From: a virus
IMG/VR virus record: IMGVR_UViG_3300025093_000062
Coordinates: 1 to 35,256 of that record
DNA: 35,256 bases
Strand: one strand, 5' to 3'
Under the pieces are notes generated by a model. It made no database searches and was not told the DNA's origin. It was given only the letters and a program-made list of their open reading frames with translations. Positions 8,538 to 14,596 of the stretch are shown here, piece after piece; within the stretch, counting starts at the first letter, position 1, and each line of letters starts with the position of its first letter. Position numbers and translations under genes: made by a program.

Positions 8538-9222
8538 CAGTTGCCTCCTTAGACATTTTAATCTCTCTTATACGCTCTAAACATTTAGAGTAATGCTTAG
8601 ATGGCAGCTCGGCCATTTTACAGATATTAAACCCCTTTAAAAGGCTTTCTAATATATCTGCATGATCCGACAGTTCATTAGCAAGAACTTGAAGCTGAGC
8701 TTTTGAAATTCTAGCATTAGGCGTGGTAGAGCTTTCTTTTCTTTCCGTTCCCATTACAAATTCTGCGTCATCATCTTCGTCACTTGCCACAACTCCCGTA
8801 AGAGCCGCATACATGTAGCGACGTAAATAAGTTAAGTGGCTTCCAAGCGTTTGAATATCCTGCTTAGGAGGAGAAACAGAAATGCTTGATTCAATCCATT
8901 GTCCCGAAGAATGACAAAGCCTTGTAAAAAGACGCGGCGCTTGTTTTTCATAAGTCACCATGCGCTGAATAACGCAAAGTCCGTTTTTTGCTAAAAAGGG
9001 ACGAGAAGCTTTAACAACAGATGCTAAATCCGCATACTTGCTTTTGAAATAGGGATTTACGCTATCTGTTTTAGCCACTTCCATTTCGAGTTGAGCTTTA
9101 GCCAACGCTTCAAAAAGCTTGTTAAGCTCTGTAGACTCCCGTGCCTTTTCTGTTGAAGGGGAAGGCGGCGGCGCTTCGCTTTGAAACGACAAAACCTTTT
9201 TGTGGTGGTCAGTTTGGTTCAT
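8524..9222 (-). CDS. erf: ERF-family single-strand annealing protein (232 aa)
   Basis: This belongs to the ERF superfamily of phage recombinases, which anneal complementary single strands, as Erf does for P22 genome circularisation. The core motifs are ELNKLFEALAKAQLEMEVAK, NPYFKSKYADLASVVKA, then GLCVIQR and LGSHLTYLRRYMYAALTGV followed by an acidic DEDDDAEF patch. The C-terminal about 60 residues form a separate helical segment. AAGGAG before the ATG at 9222 makes that start better than the more distal one at 9261. It is preceded by a short acidic protein and overlaps ssb by 14 bases. Confidence 0.9.
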   Translation of the reverse strand: MNQTDHHKKVLSFQSEAPPPSPSTEKARESTELNKLFEALAKAQLEMEVAKTDSVNPYFKSKYADLASVVKASRPFLAKNGLCVIQRMVTYEKQAPRLFTRLCHSSGQWIESSISVSPPKQDIQTLGSHLTYLRRYMYAALTGVVASDEDDDAEFVMGTERKESSTTPNARISKAQLQVLANELSDHADILESLLKGFNICKMAELPSKHYSKCLERIREIKMSKEATDATH

Positions 9223-9232
9223 ACTTTTCTCC

Positions 9233-9562
9233 TTAATAAGATTGTTCTTCAAGCAGTTCACAAATCTTGTTTCTTACGTTAAAAACTGCTTCGTGTTTTT
9301 GTTTTTCTGCATCTTCTTGATGAATAACACATAAATCATCTTCATTCATCATGAGTATCTCTTCTTTTTGTTCTTCCATGTCATTTTCTATTACCAAAAA
9401 CTTAAGGGCATCTACGATGCGCTTTTTATTGATGGACCGAGACGAACACATGAGCTCTTCGTAAAGAGAATAAAGGGCATCTTTTTCATCGCAAAAATAG
9501 TTAAGAAGGTCTTCTTCTTGTGGAAAAGAAAAAGCCATATCAGACAGACAAGCTGAGTTCAT
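9233..9562 (-). CDS. Acidic protein of unknown function (109 aa)
   Basis: I do not recognise a family. The protein is helical and acidic (EEDLLNYF, MEEQKEEILMMNEDD, KICELLEEQSY) with no membrane segment or clear motif. GGGGAGA before the ATG supports the start. As first gene of the leftward recombination operon, 10 bases ahead of erf, it could be an early regulatory or accessory protein, but only its position supports that. Confidence 0.65.
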   Translation of the reverse strand: MNSACLSDMAFSFPQEEDLLNYFCDEKDALYSLYEELMCSSRSINKKRIVDALKFLVIENDMEEQKEEILMMNEDDLCVIHQEDAEKQKHEAVFNVRNKICELLEEQSY

Positions 9563-9647
9563 AATATCTCCCCGTTGTGGTGGTTTAGGGTTGTTTGTTA
9601 TTTCCTCTTAATATAAGATAATGTTATCAAAAAGTCAAGGAGTAAAA
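9563..9647. promoter_or_regulatory. Divergent control region between recombination and regulator genes
   Basis: This short AT-rich gap separates the leftward recombination operon from the rightward HTH gene, as in temperate phage switch regions. It must hold the leftward promoter and probably a rightward one (TTGTTT at 9591-9596 with A/T-rich hexamers about 16-20 bases on). ACCACCAC reads on the minus strand at 9577-9584, 15 bases before the leftward start. No convincing symmetric repressor operator was found by eye. Confidence 0.4.
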
Positions 9648-10022
9648 GTGAGAAAAAAAATAAATGAAAAACTAGCAAAGGAACTTGTAGGAATTCAAAA
9701 ATTTTTGAAAAAAAAAGGGATAACGCTTACTCAATTAGCAAAGGAAATGGAATATGATAGGGCGCATATTGTAAGGGTGTTTCATGCAAACGATAAGGCT
9801 ACAGAAAAATTTTTAATTAAGCTCGGGAGGGCTATAGAAAGGATTCTTTTTCAGGATTTACTTAAATTCTATGATATTATAAACGAAAGTCATGAGTTTA
9901 TACATACTGTTGGGTTCGAGCCTACTTCTTGTTTCACTAGTGCTTTTCTTGATGTTATGGGATCGGACATCAAAAAGATTTTCTCTCCCTATTCTACGGA
10001 GAAGAGAAAGAGAGATCCTTGA
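9648..10022 (+). CDS. Small XRE-like helix-turn-helix regulator (124 aa)
   Basis: The segment KKKGITLTQLAKEMEYDRAHIVRVFH (about residues 22-47; read as two helices flanking a turn) fits a lambda-repressor/XRE-type HTH, so this is probably a DNA-binding regulator of the divergent promoters beside it. A GTG at 9648 with AAGGAG six bases upstream is preferred to the ATG at 9621, which would place that Shine-Dalgarno site inside the gene. The C-terminal about 43 residues overlap the start of the next gene for 131 bases in another frame, and look unlike a domain. No S24 peptidase region is present, so it is not a CI-like self-cleaving repressor. Confidence 0.65.
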   Translation: MRKKINEKLAKELVGIQKFLKKKGITLTQLAKEMEYDRAHIVRVFHANDKATEKFLIKLGRAIERILFQDLLKFYDIINESHEFIHTVGFEPTSCFTSAFLDVMGSDIKKIFSPYSTEKRKRDP

Positions 10023-10290
10023 TATCTTTGAAGACCACATGGATTTGACTTACAAATTCTATATGGAAACTCAAAAAGACATCGCCACGCTGAAGAAAAT
10101 GGAAGAAAAAAAACACAATTGGATCAGCGCAAAAAAGAGACTTCCCGACTCATCTCAAGAAACTTACGTTCTTTTAGAGGGCTCTCTCAATCAATCAAAA
10201 GCGTTTTTTAATGTGGATAAAAAAATGTGGGATGGAATACCCTTGGGGAAAAACGTATCTCACTGGAAGCTAGTGGAGTGGGTAAAATAA
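9892..10290 (+). CDS. Membrane-anchored DUF551-like protein (132 aa)
   Basis: The N-terminus has one strong transmembrane segment (about residues 3-22), followed by a basic RRRERE stretch and a helical region. The C-terminal about 60 residues read as a DUF551-type domain: NWISAKKRLPDSSQETYVLL and, at the end, VSHWKLVEW. DUF551 proteins are common in phage genomes and have no established function. Fusion to a membrane anchor is less usual. The start overlaps the preceding regulator gene by 131 bases; a purine-rich GAAAG stands before the ATG. Confidence 0.65.
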   Translation: MSLYILLGSSLLLVSLVLFLMLWDRTSKRFSLPILRRREREILDIFEDHMDLTYKFYMETQKDIATLKKMEEKKHNWISAKKRLPDSSQETYVLLEGSLNQSKAFFNVDKKMWDGIPLGKNVSHWKLVEWVK

Positions 10291-10448
10291 GTGCCCCATA
10301 AAAATGAGGCACCTAAACAACCTAACCGACCACCACAGACGGTAAGATACATGAAAAAAATTAACATCAACCCCATCAACAAAAGGTCAATGTTGTGAAA
10401 ACTACAACCAAGGCACAGATCATAAAAATATAACCAAGGAATAGTCTC
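10291..10448 (+). promoter_or_regulatory. Leader of the replication operon with hairpin
   Basis: The 158-base gap starts with an inverted repeat at 10291-10312 (GTGCCCCA and TGAGGCAC, one mismatch, loop TAAAAA). It is not followed by a U-run, so it is not an ordinary terminator. GACCACCAC lies at 10328-10336. A 15-codon Asn-rich ORF (MKKININ...) begins at 10351 but has only a poor ribosome site. AAGGA at about 10434 serves the replication gene. The region may be an untranslated leader with translational or transcriptional control. Confidence 0.4.
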
Positions 10449-11603
10449 ATGGAAGATATTAATAAAAACGAAAATTCCCAACAAGAAGATTTCATCCAAA
10501 CATCTAATCAACGTGAAAACGGTTGGTTTCTTTTAGACAGATTCTTAGACAATCCAAATTTAGATTTAACAGAATCCGTGCTCATGACGATGCTTTTAAG
10601 CTTGAGCTCTAATTTCCGTGGGTTTGCCCATCCCAGCGACAAGTGGCTATCTTATAAACTAAAAGTTGATGTACGAACGGTGCGAAGAAAACTCACAGCC
10701 TTAGAAAAAAAGAACCTCATTTGGACGCATGTTCAAAATACCCAAAAGGGTCGAAAAAGAGAAATCGTAACGCCCGAAAGCGCCTTAAAATATTACCAAT
10801 ATTTACTATCAAATAAATTTTTAAAACGCGCCAAAAAGTTTCACGACGAGTTCTTGGGATGCATTCCAAATAACTGCAAATCAACAGTTAAAGAAACCCC
10901 CCATAGACCACCGGCAAATATGTCCGTTGCGGGACCGGACAATATGTCCGTTGCGTATAATACTACGTATTATAAAGACAATACAAGCGACGTTACATGT
11001 AAGGGATCTGAAGATCACGCCGCCGATTCTTTCGATGCCTTGGAAAAAGAGTTAAGAGAAATGTTTACAGAAGAACAAGTCAAAATGGGACTTGATTGGT
11101 ACTCCAACCGAACCGAAGCGCAGCGAAGCGGCATGAAAAAGCCTATCGCTTGCATTGTGAACGCCATTAAGAAAGGCTACGCTGAAGAAGAGCTAGCTAA
11201 AGTAAACGCAGAGATCGCCAAAGAGCTTGCTAAGTCAAAAGAGAAAGCTAAAAAAGAAGAAGAGAGCAAGCAAAAAAAGGAGAAGCTTAAGGAAAAGTGC
11301 ATGGACATCACACGGCTTTTGGAAACAATTCCAGGCTTTTCTTACGACATAAAAGGAAAAGTTGTCTTTTTCTACAACAAAGACTTGATGAACAGACCGG
11401 CACTTAAAGATAACGACGGCGACACGTACTACATCATGCCCGACGGAACGAAGATGTACGGGAAAGCATACACGCATCACCTCAGCCTGACAGGAGAATT
11501 AGAAAGCGAACTTCTCGCACTTAAAGCTTTTCTCCACCAGAACAAGTGGGACCAGGAGGAGCAGGTCTCAAAGCTTTTGGATCCCGCGGAGGACTTTCTA
11601 TGA
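10449..11603 (+). CDS. Phage replication initiator, winged-helix type (384 aa)
   Basis: The N-terminal about 110 residues resemble the helix-turn-helix domain of phage replisome organisers and plasmid initiators: LTESVLMTMLLSLSS, HPSDKWLSYKLKVDVRTVRR, then LEKKNLIWTH and a basic KGRKREIV wing. A linker (about 145-190) carries two DNA-level repeats proposed here as the origin. A central helical part (EEQVKMGLDWYSN, KKPIACIVNAIKKGY) and a long Lys/Glu coiled coil (about 235-280) follow, then a compact C-terminal domain. This layout parallels lambda O, though the sequence is not O. It would load the host helicase; no phage helicase or polymerase is present. The ATG overlap at 11600 couples it to rusA. 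Confidence 0.7.
   Translation: MEDINKNENSQQEDFIQTSNQRENGWFLLDRFLDNPNLDLTESVLMTMLLSLSSNFRGFAHPSDKWLSYKLKVDVRTVRRKLTALEKKNLIWTHVQNTQKGRKREIVTPESALKYYQYLLSNKFLKRAKKFHDEFLGCIPNNCKSTVKETPHRPPANMSVAGPDNMSVAYNTTYYKDNTSDVTCKGSEDHAADSFDALEKELREMFTEEQVKMGLDWYSNRTEAQRSGMKKPIACIVNAIKKGYAEEELAKVNAEIAKELAKSKEKAKKEEESKQKKEKLKEKCMDITRLLETIPGFSYDIKGKVVFFYNKDLMNRPALKDNDGDTYYIMPDGTKMYGKAYTHHLSLTGELESELLALKAFLHQNKWDQEEQVSKLLDPAEDFL
10910..10973. other. Candidate replication origin (iterons plus AT-rich palindrome)
   Basis: Two 22-bp direct repeats, 10910-10931 and 10934-10955, agree at 20 of 22 positions (shared core AATATGTCCGTTGCG) with a 24-bp period. They are followed at once by a perfect inverted repeat ATAATAC-TAC-GTATTAT (10957-10973) in AT-rich DNA. 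They lie in the linker-coding part of a winged-helix initiator gene, as the lambda iterons lie inside gene O. Origin function is inference. Confidence 0.5.
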
Positions 11604-12007
11604 AAGTTTATGCAATAGCCGGAGTACCCATCCCCCTCCAAAGGCACAGGCATCACGGCAAATTCAGCTATGACCCTCAAAAGAAACAAAAAATAAATTT
11701 TGCAGAAAAGCTCTGGACAACCTATTTCGATGTAAAACCCGTAGAAAACGCCATTAACCTCACAATCGAATACCACATGCCCATCCCAAAGAGTTATTCA
11801 AAAAAAAGGCACACCGAAGTCCTCGAAAAACCACATTCAGGGCGCCCAGACCTGTCTAACTTAATCAAATTCACCGAAGATGCCTTAAACGGAATACTAT
11901 GGAAAGACGACGCGTTAATCGCCTCTATTAAAGCAAAAAAGTTTTACTCTTTATGCCCCCAAACGGTGATTAAAATAAAAAATGTTGCTAGTAAAGTTTT
12001 TGATTAA
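11600..12007 (+). CDS. rusA: RusA-family Holliday junction resolvase (135 aa)
   Basis: RusA-type enzymes cut four-way junctions in replicating or recombining phage DNA. The signature is present: GRPDLSNLIKFTEDALNGIL followed by WKDDALI, supplying the three conserved acidic residues (PD, ED, DD). The N-terminus VYAIAGVPIPLQRHRHH and the IEYHMPIPKSYSKKR segment also fit the family, whose members are about 120-140 aa. The ATG at 11600 overlaps the initiator stop (ATGA) and a GGAGGA purine tract lies about 10 bases upstream; the longer reading from 11546 is unlikely. Confidence 0.88.
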   Translation: MKVYAIAGVPIPLQRHRHHGKFSYDPQKKQKINFAEKLWTTYFDVKPVENAINLTIEYHMPIPKSYSKKRHTEVLEKPHSGRPDLSNLIKFTEDALNGILWKDDALIASIKAKKFYSLCPQTVIKIKNVASKVFD

Positions 12008-12019
12008 TATCATAGCACA

Positions 12020-12214
12020 ATGAAAACGCTAACAGTTTACGTGGAAGGCTCTTTTATTAAATTCCCCAACCTTTTTGAAGACTATACGATGAGCACGGAA
12101 GAGGGAGGAATCTTGGTCATCCGCGAAAGAGACCGAATCACGGGGGAGGAAAAAAAGAGCGTAGCCTTTAAGGAGTGGATTTACTATACCATCGAGGAAG
12201 ATAATGGAAACTAA
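12020..12214 (+). CDS. Small protein of unknown function (64 aa)
   Basis: I do not recognise this protein. It reads as a small beta-rich domain (LTVYVEGSFIKF, GGILVIRERDRITGEEKK) with an aromatic, acidic end (EWIYYTIEEDNGN). It sits 12 bases after rusA in the same direction and overlaps the ORF that follows by 11 bases, so it belongs to the early operon. No clear Shine-Dalgarno site precedes the ATG, which lowers confidence in the start. Confidence 0.55.
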   Translation: MKTLTVYVEGSFIKFPNLFEDYTMSTEEGGILVIRERDRITGEEKKSVAFKEWIYYTIEEDNGN

Positions 12215-12332
12215 AAAATTCTCTTTAGATTTAAAAAAAAGTCATGCATTGATTAGGAATTTAATGTTATGCAATCATTCTTTTGAAGAAAGTGCTTATT
12301 CAACATTTATTTCCAACAAAATAGGAGGCTGT

Positions 12333-12560
12333 ATGGACTTTAAAACAATGGTAAACAAACTCGACAAGGGCACGAAAGCTTTCCGCCCTACATGGGGAGA
12401 AGGAGAAGCTCTTTGGAAAAAAGACGGTATCCTTGTGCACAACACGCCTTATTGGGGGGGAGAGTTAATTAATCAATACTTGAATGGCTACCCCTACGTC
12501 TGCGAGAAGCAAGACGTTGAAGCAACTGACTGGGTTGTTATGAAAGACGAATCAAACTAA
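12333..12560 (+). CDS. DUF2829-like protein, possible Tad2-type anti-Thoeris (75 aa)
   Basis: The pattern F(x)MVNKLDKGTKAFRPTW near the start and YPYVCEKQDVEATDWVVM at the end fits the DUF2829 family, in which a Gly-x-x-x-x-R-x-x-W strand and a terminal D-x-x-A-x-D-W motif are conserved. DUF2829 includes Tad2, a phage protein that sequesters Thoeris signalling molecules; other members have no known role. The length (75 aa) fits the family. AGGAGG eight bases before the ATG at 12333 favours this start, but the frame stays open to an ATG at 12204 that overlaps the previous gene, so a longer 118-aa form is possible. It is the last gene of the early operon, where anti-host genes are common. Confidence 0.6.
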   Translation: MDFKTMVNKLDKGTKAFRPTWGEGEALWKKDGILVHNTPYWGGELINQYLNGYPYVCEKQDVEATDWVVMKDESN

Positions 12561-12660
12561 CGCTTAGCAGCGGTGGGAGGAGGCTTCCCCCCTTCATCTA
12601 CGCCTTCTCCCAATTTTTTCTTAAAGTATTTCATTAAATTCCCAGACTTTATAAGAAGAA

Positions 12661-12699
12661 GGTGTCATCGCTTAATTGATGACATACCTCTTTTTTTTT
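12661..12699 (+). terminator. Intrinsic terminator 1 of early operon
   Basis: A perfect 7-bp stem, TGTCATC (12663-12669) with GATGACA (12678-12684) and an 8-base loop, flanked by GG and CC that may extend it, leads into nine T residues at 12691-12699. This is a good rho-independent terminator 100 bases after the DUF2829-like gene. Confidence 0.8.
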
Positions 12700-12707
12700 C
12701 GGTAAGT

Positions 12708-12734
12708 ACGCTCCTCTTTTTGGGGAGCGTTTTT
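12708..12734 (+). terminator. Intrinsic terminator 2 of early operon
   Basis: ACGCTCC (12708-12714) pairs with GGAGCGT (12724-12730) around a 9-base loop and runs into a T tract. It backs up the terminator just upstream, so read-through from early to late genes should be low unless antitermination operates. Confidence 0.85.
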
Positions 12735-12793
12735 GTTGTGTTGAATTAATAAGTCCTTCTTGGTAATTAAAAACTAAATTACTTAGGAGATTT

Positions 12794-13252
12794 ATGAAGC
12801 ACGACATTTCTGTTTCAAAAGAATACATAGATAGCCTCTGTGAGTGGCTTGAAGAGTGGCGCGAAAGAAAAAGTAGCTGGGTTATCCCCCAGTTTATGCA
12901 GGAATTTGGGATTGGGTGGAGCTATCTAAAAGCTCTCATTGAGGTGTGCCCACAGCTTCAACATGTCTTTGAAGTCACGACGGCGGCTCTCGCAGAAAAA
13001 TGGATGCTTTTTGCTTTTGAAAACGATGACCTTCCTCCACATGTACAAAAAATCCTACACAGATACCTCCGTATTTATGACTCTCATGCCTCTTTTGTGG
13101 AGCTAGAAGAGAAAAAAGAGGTTGCGGAAAGAACTAAATTTGCGATTACCAATTATGCAATCGAAGACTATTCAAAAGAAAGACTTGAAGGACTTTATAA
13201 GCGCCTCTTTGAAGAGAACGCTAGAAAACGTCGAAGTCGAAAGAAAACTTAA
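12794..13252 (+). CDS. Terminase small subunit (probable, 152 aa)
   Basis: Position directly before the large terminase and general make-up point to a small terminase, which recognises phage DNA at the packaging site. The N-terminus is helical with an HTH-like stretch (SWVIPQFMQEFGIGWSYLKALIEV), the middle is a helix-rich oligomerisation-type region, and the C-terminus is a basic tail (ENARKRRSRKKT). Size matches small terminases (about 140-180 aa). AGGAGA before the ATG fixes the start. It overlaps the large subunit gene by roughly 70-130 bases, depending on the latter's start. Sequence similarity to a named family is not obvious, so the call leans on synteny. Confidence 0.7.
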   Translation: MKHDISVSKEYIDSLCEWLEEWRERKSSWVIPQFMQEFGIGWSYLKALIEVCPQLQHVFEVTTAALAEKWMLFAFENDDLPPHVQKILHRYLRIYDSHASFVELEEKKEVAERTKFAITNYAIEDYSKERLEGLYKRLFEENARKRRSRKKT

Positions 13253-14594
13253 CGAGTATAAGCCTCGTATTTATCAACTTCCTCTTTTAAAGGCTCTAGA
13301 CCAGGGCTATAAAAGAGTTCTCGGCATTCTTCCAAGACGCGCTGGAAAGGATATCACAGCTCTTAACTACGTCATTCGCCAAATGTGGGAGAAGCCGGGG
13401 GTATATTACTACATCTTTCCCACCTACTCTCAAGCAAAAAAGGTTATTTGGGACTCTATCACTAACAACGGTAAGCGCATTTTAGACTATTTTCCCAAAG
13501 AGCTCGTTTTGCAGATGAACGCTCAAGAAATGAAGATCCGCATGATTGCGAAAGATGGAAAGACCTCGCTCTTCCAGCTTATTGGCTCAGACAACTATGA
13601 TTCCCTTATGGGCACCAACCCTTACGGATGCGTTTTCTCGGAGTATGCATTGCAGAACCCGTTAGCATATCAGTACATACGCCCCATATTAACGGCCAAC
13701 GAGGGGTGGGCGCTCTTTATCTCCACGCCTAGGGGAAAAAATCACCTCTGGAGCCTGTATCAATTAGCGAAGGAGTCACCCGATTGGTTTTGCTATAAGC
13801 TAACCATCGAGGATACTCTCCATATTCCCATGGAGGAGATTGAAAAAGAAAGGCTTGACGGCCTTATGTCTGAGGATATGATACAACAAGAGTATTATAC
13901 TTCATTTGACATGGGTGTCGAAGGTTCTTACTACAGTCGCTATATTGATAAGTGTAAAAGAGAAGAAAGAATCGGCCACGTGCCCTGGGAGTCTGCTTTT
14001 AAGGTTCATACGGCCTGGGACATTGGAGTGCGCGACAAGACTTCTATTATTTTCTTTCAAACGATTGGGCACACGGTTCGGATTATAGATTGTTATGAGA
14101 ACAGTAAGCACGGGGTTGAGCATTATGCCGAGGTTCTTTCAAACAAGCCCTACCTGTATGGAGTTCATATTGCTCCTCACGATATTCGGGTAAAAGAATG
14201 GGGGGCTGGCATCACTCGCTTTGAAAAGGCGCGTCAGCTTGGAATTAACTTTACTTTGTCCTCAAGACAGGAGGTTCCAGATGGTATTGAGGCGGCTCGA
14301 TCACTATTTTCGAAGGCGTGGTTTGATGAAGAAAATTCAAAACCCCTCCTCGAAGCCCTTGAAAACTATAGACAAGAATATGATGCCAAGAAAAAAATCT
14401 ATCTTCCTCGTCCTCTTCATGATTGGGCTTCACATTTTGCTGATGCTTTTCGCTATCTGGCTGTTTCTCTTCCCAAAACAATGGACGGACTTAGTTCTCA
14501 AGACTTAGACGCGGCTTATCAAGAAGCGTGTTATGGGGGAGACTACGCTCTTCCTTCTTTTTTTAAAGACTCCACTCACTCAAGGATTTACTAA
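13155..14594 (+). CDS. terL: Terminase large subunit (about 479 aa)
   Basis: This is the ATPase-nuclease that packages DNA through the portal. The ATPase half has an adenine-binding YQLPLL, a Walker A variant LPRRAGKD (near residue 60), the YIFPTYSQAKK segment, a Walker B-like YGCVFSEY (near 160) and the coupling motif STPRGKN (near 190). The RNase H-like nuclease half has AWDIGVRDKTSI (near 288), APHDI and HFADAFRY (near 430) with the expected acidic residues. Length fits P22-like subunits (about 500 aa). The start is unsure: the frame opens with a TTG at 13122, the ATG is at 13155, another TTG is at 13185, and none has a good ribosome site, so translation is probably coupled to the overlapping small subunit gene. 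Confidence 0.93.
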   Translation: MQSKTIQKKDLKDFISASLKRTLENVEVERKLNEYKPRIYQLPLLKALDQGYKRVLGILPRRAGKDITALNYVIRQMWEKPGVYYYIFPTYSQAKKVIWDSITNNGKRILDYFPKELVLQMNAQEMKIRMIAKDGKTSLFQLIGSDNYDSLMGTNPYGCVFSEYALQNPLAYQYIRPILTANEGWALFISTPRGKNHLWSLYQLAKESPDWFCYKLTIEDTLHIPMEEIEKERLDGLMSEDMIQQEYYTSFDMGVEGSYYSRYIDKCKREERIGHVPWESAFKVHTAWDIGVRDKTSIIFFQTIGHTVRIIDCYENSKHGVEHYAEVLSNKPYLYGVHIAPHDIRVKEWGAGITRFEKARQLGINFTLSSRQEVPDGIEAARSLFSKAWFDEENSKPLLEALENYRQEYDAKKKIYLPRPLHDWASHFADAFRYLAVSLPKTMDGLSSQDLDAAYQEACYGGDYALPSFFKDSTHSRIY

Positions 14595-14596
14595 CT

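Larger units (their letters stand above)
12561..12793 (+). promoter_or_regulatory. Early/late boundary: terminators and likely late promoter region
   Basis: No convincing gene is seen in this 233-base gap. It holds two intrinsic terminators (listed separately) closing the early operon, then an AT-rich stretch with TTGAATTAA at 12741-12749, 45 bases before the small terminase start, where a late promoter would be expected. AGGAGA precedes the ATG at 12794. A 25-codon minus-strand ORF (12557-12634) lacks a good ribosome site and is not called. Confidence 0.5.

Noticed and set aside
9900-9935. tRNA T-arm-like string GGTTCGAGCC, giving a VGFEPTS peptide
   Set aside because: The flanking bases do not pair as a T-stem, no acceptor or anticodon arm can be built, and no CCA is present.
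12557-12634. 25-codon minus-strand ORF beginning MKYFKKKLGEG
   Set aside because: No good ribosome site, very short, and it lies in a gap explained by terminators.
13902-14508. Additional ORFs across the terminase gene on both strands
   Set aside because: Shadows of terL; composition is not protein-like and none has a ribosome site.
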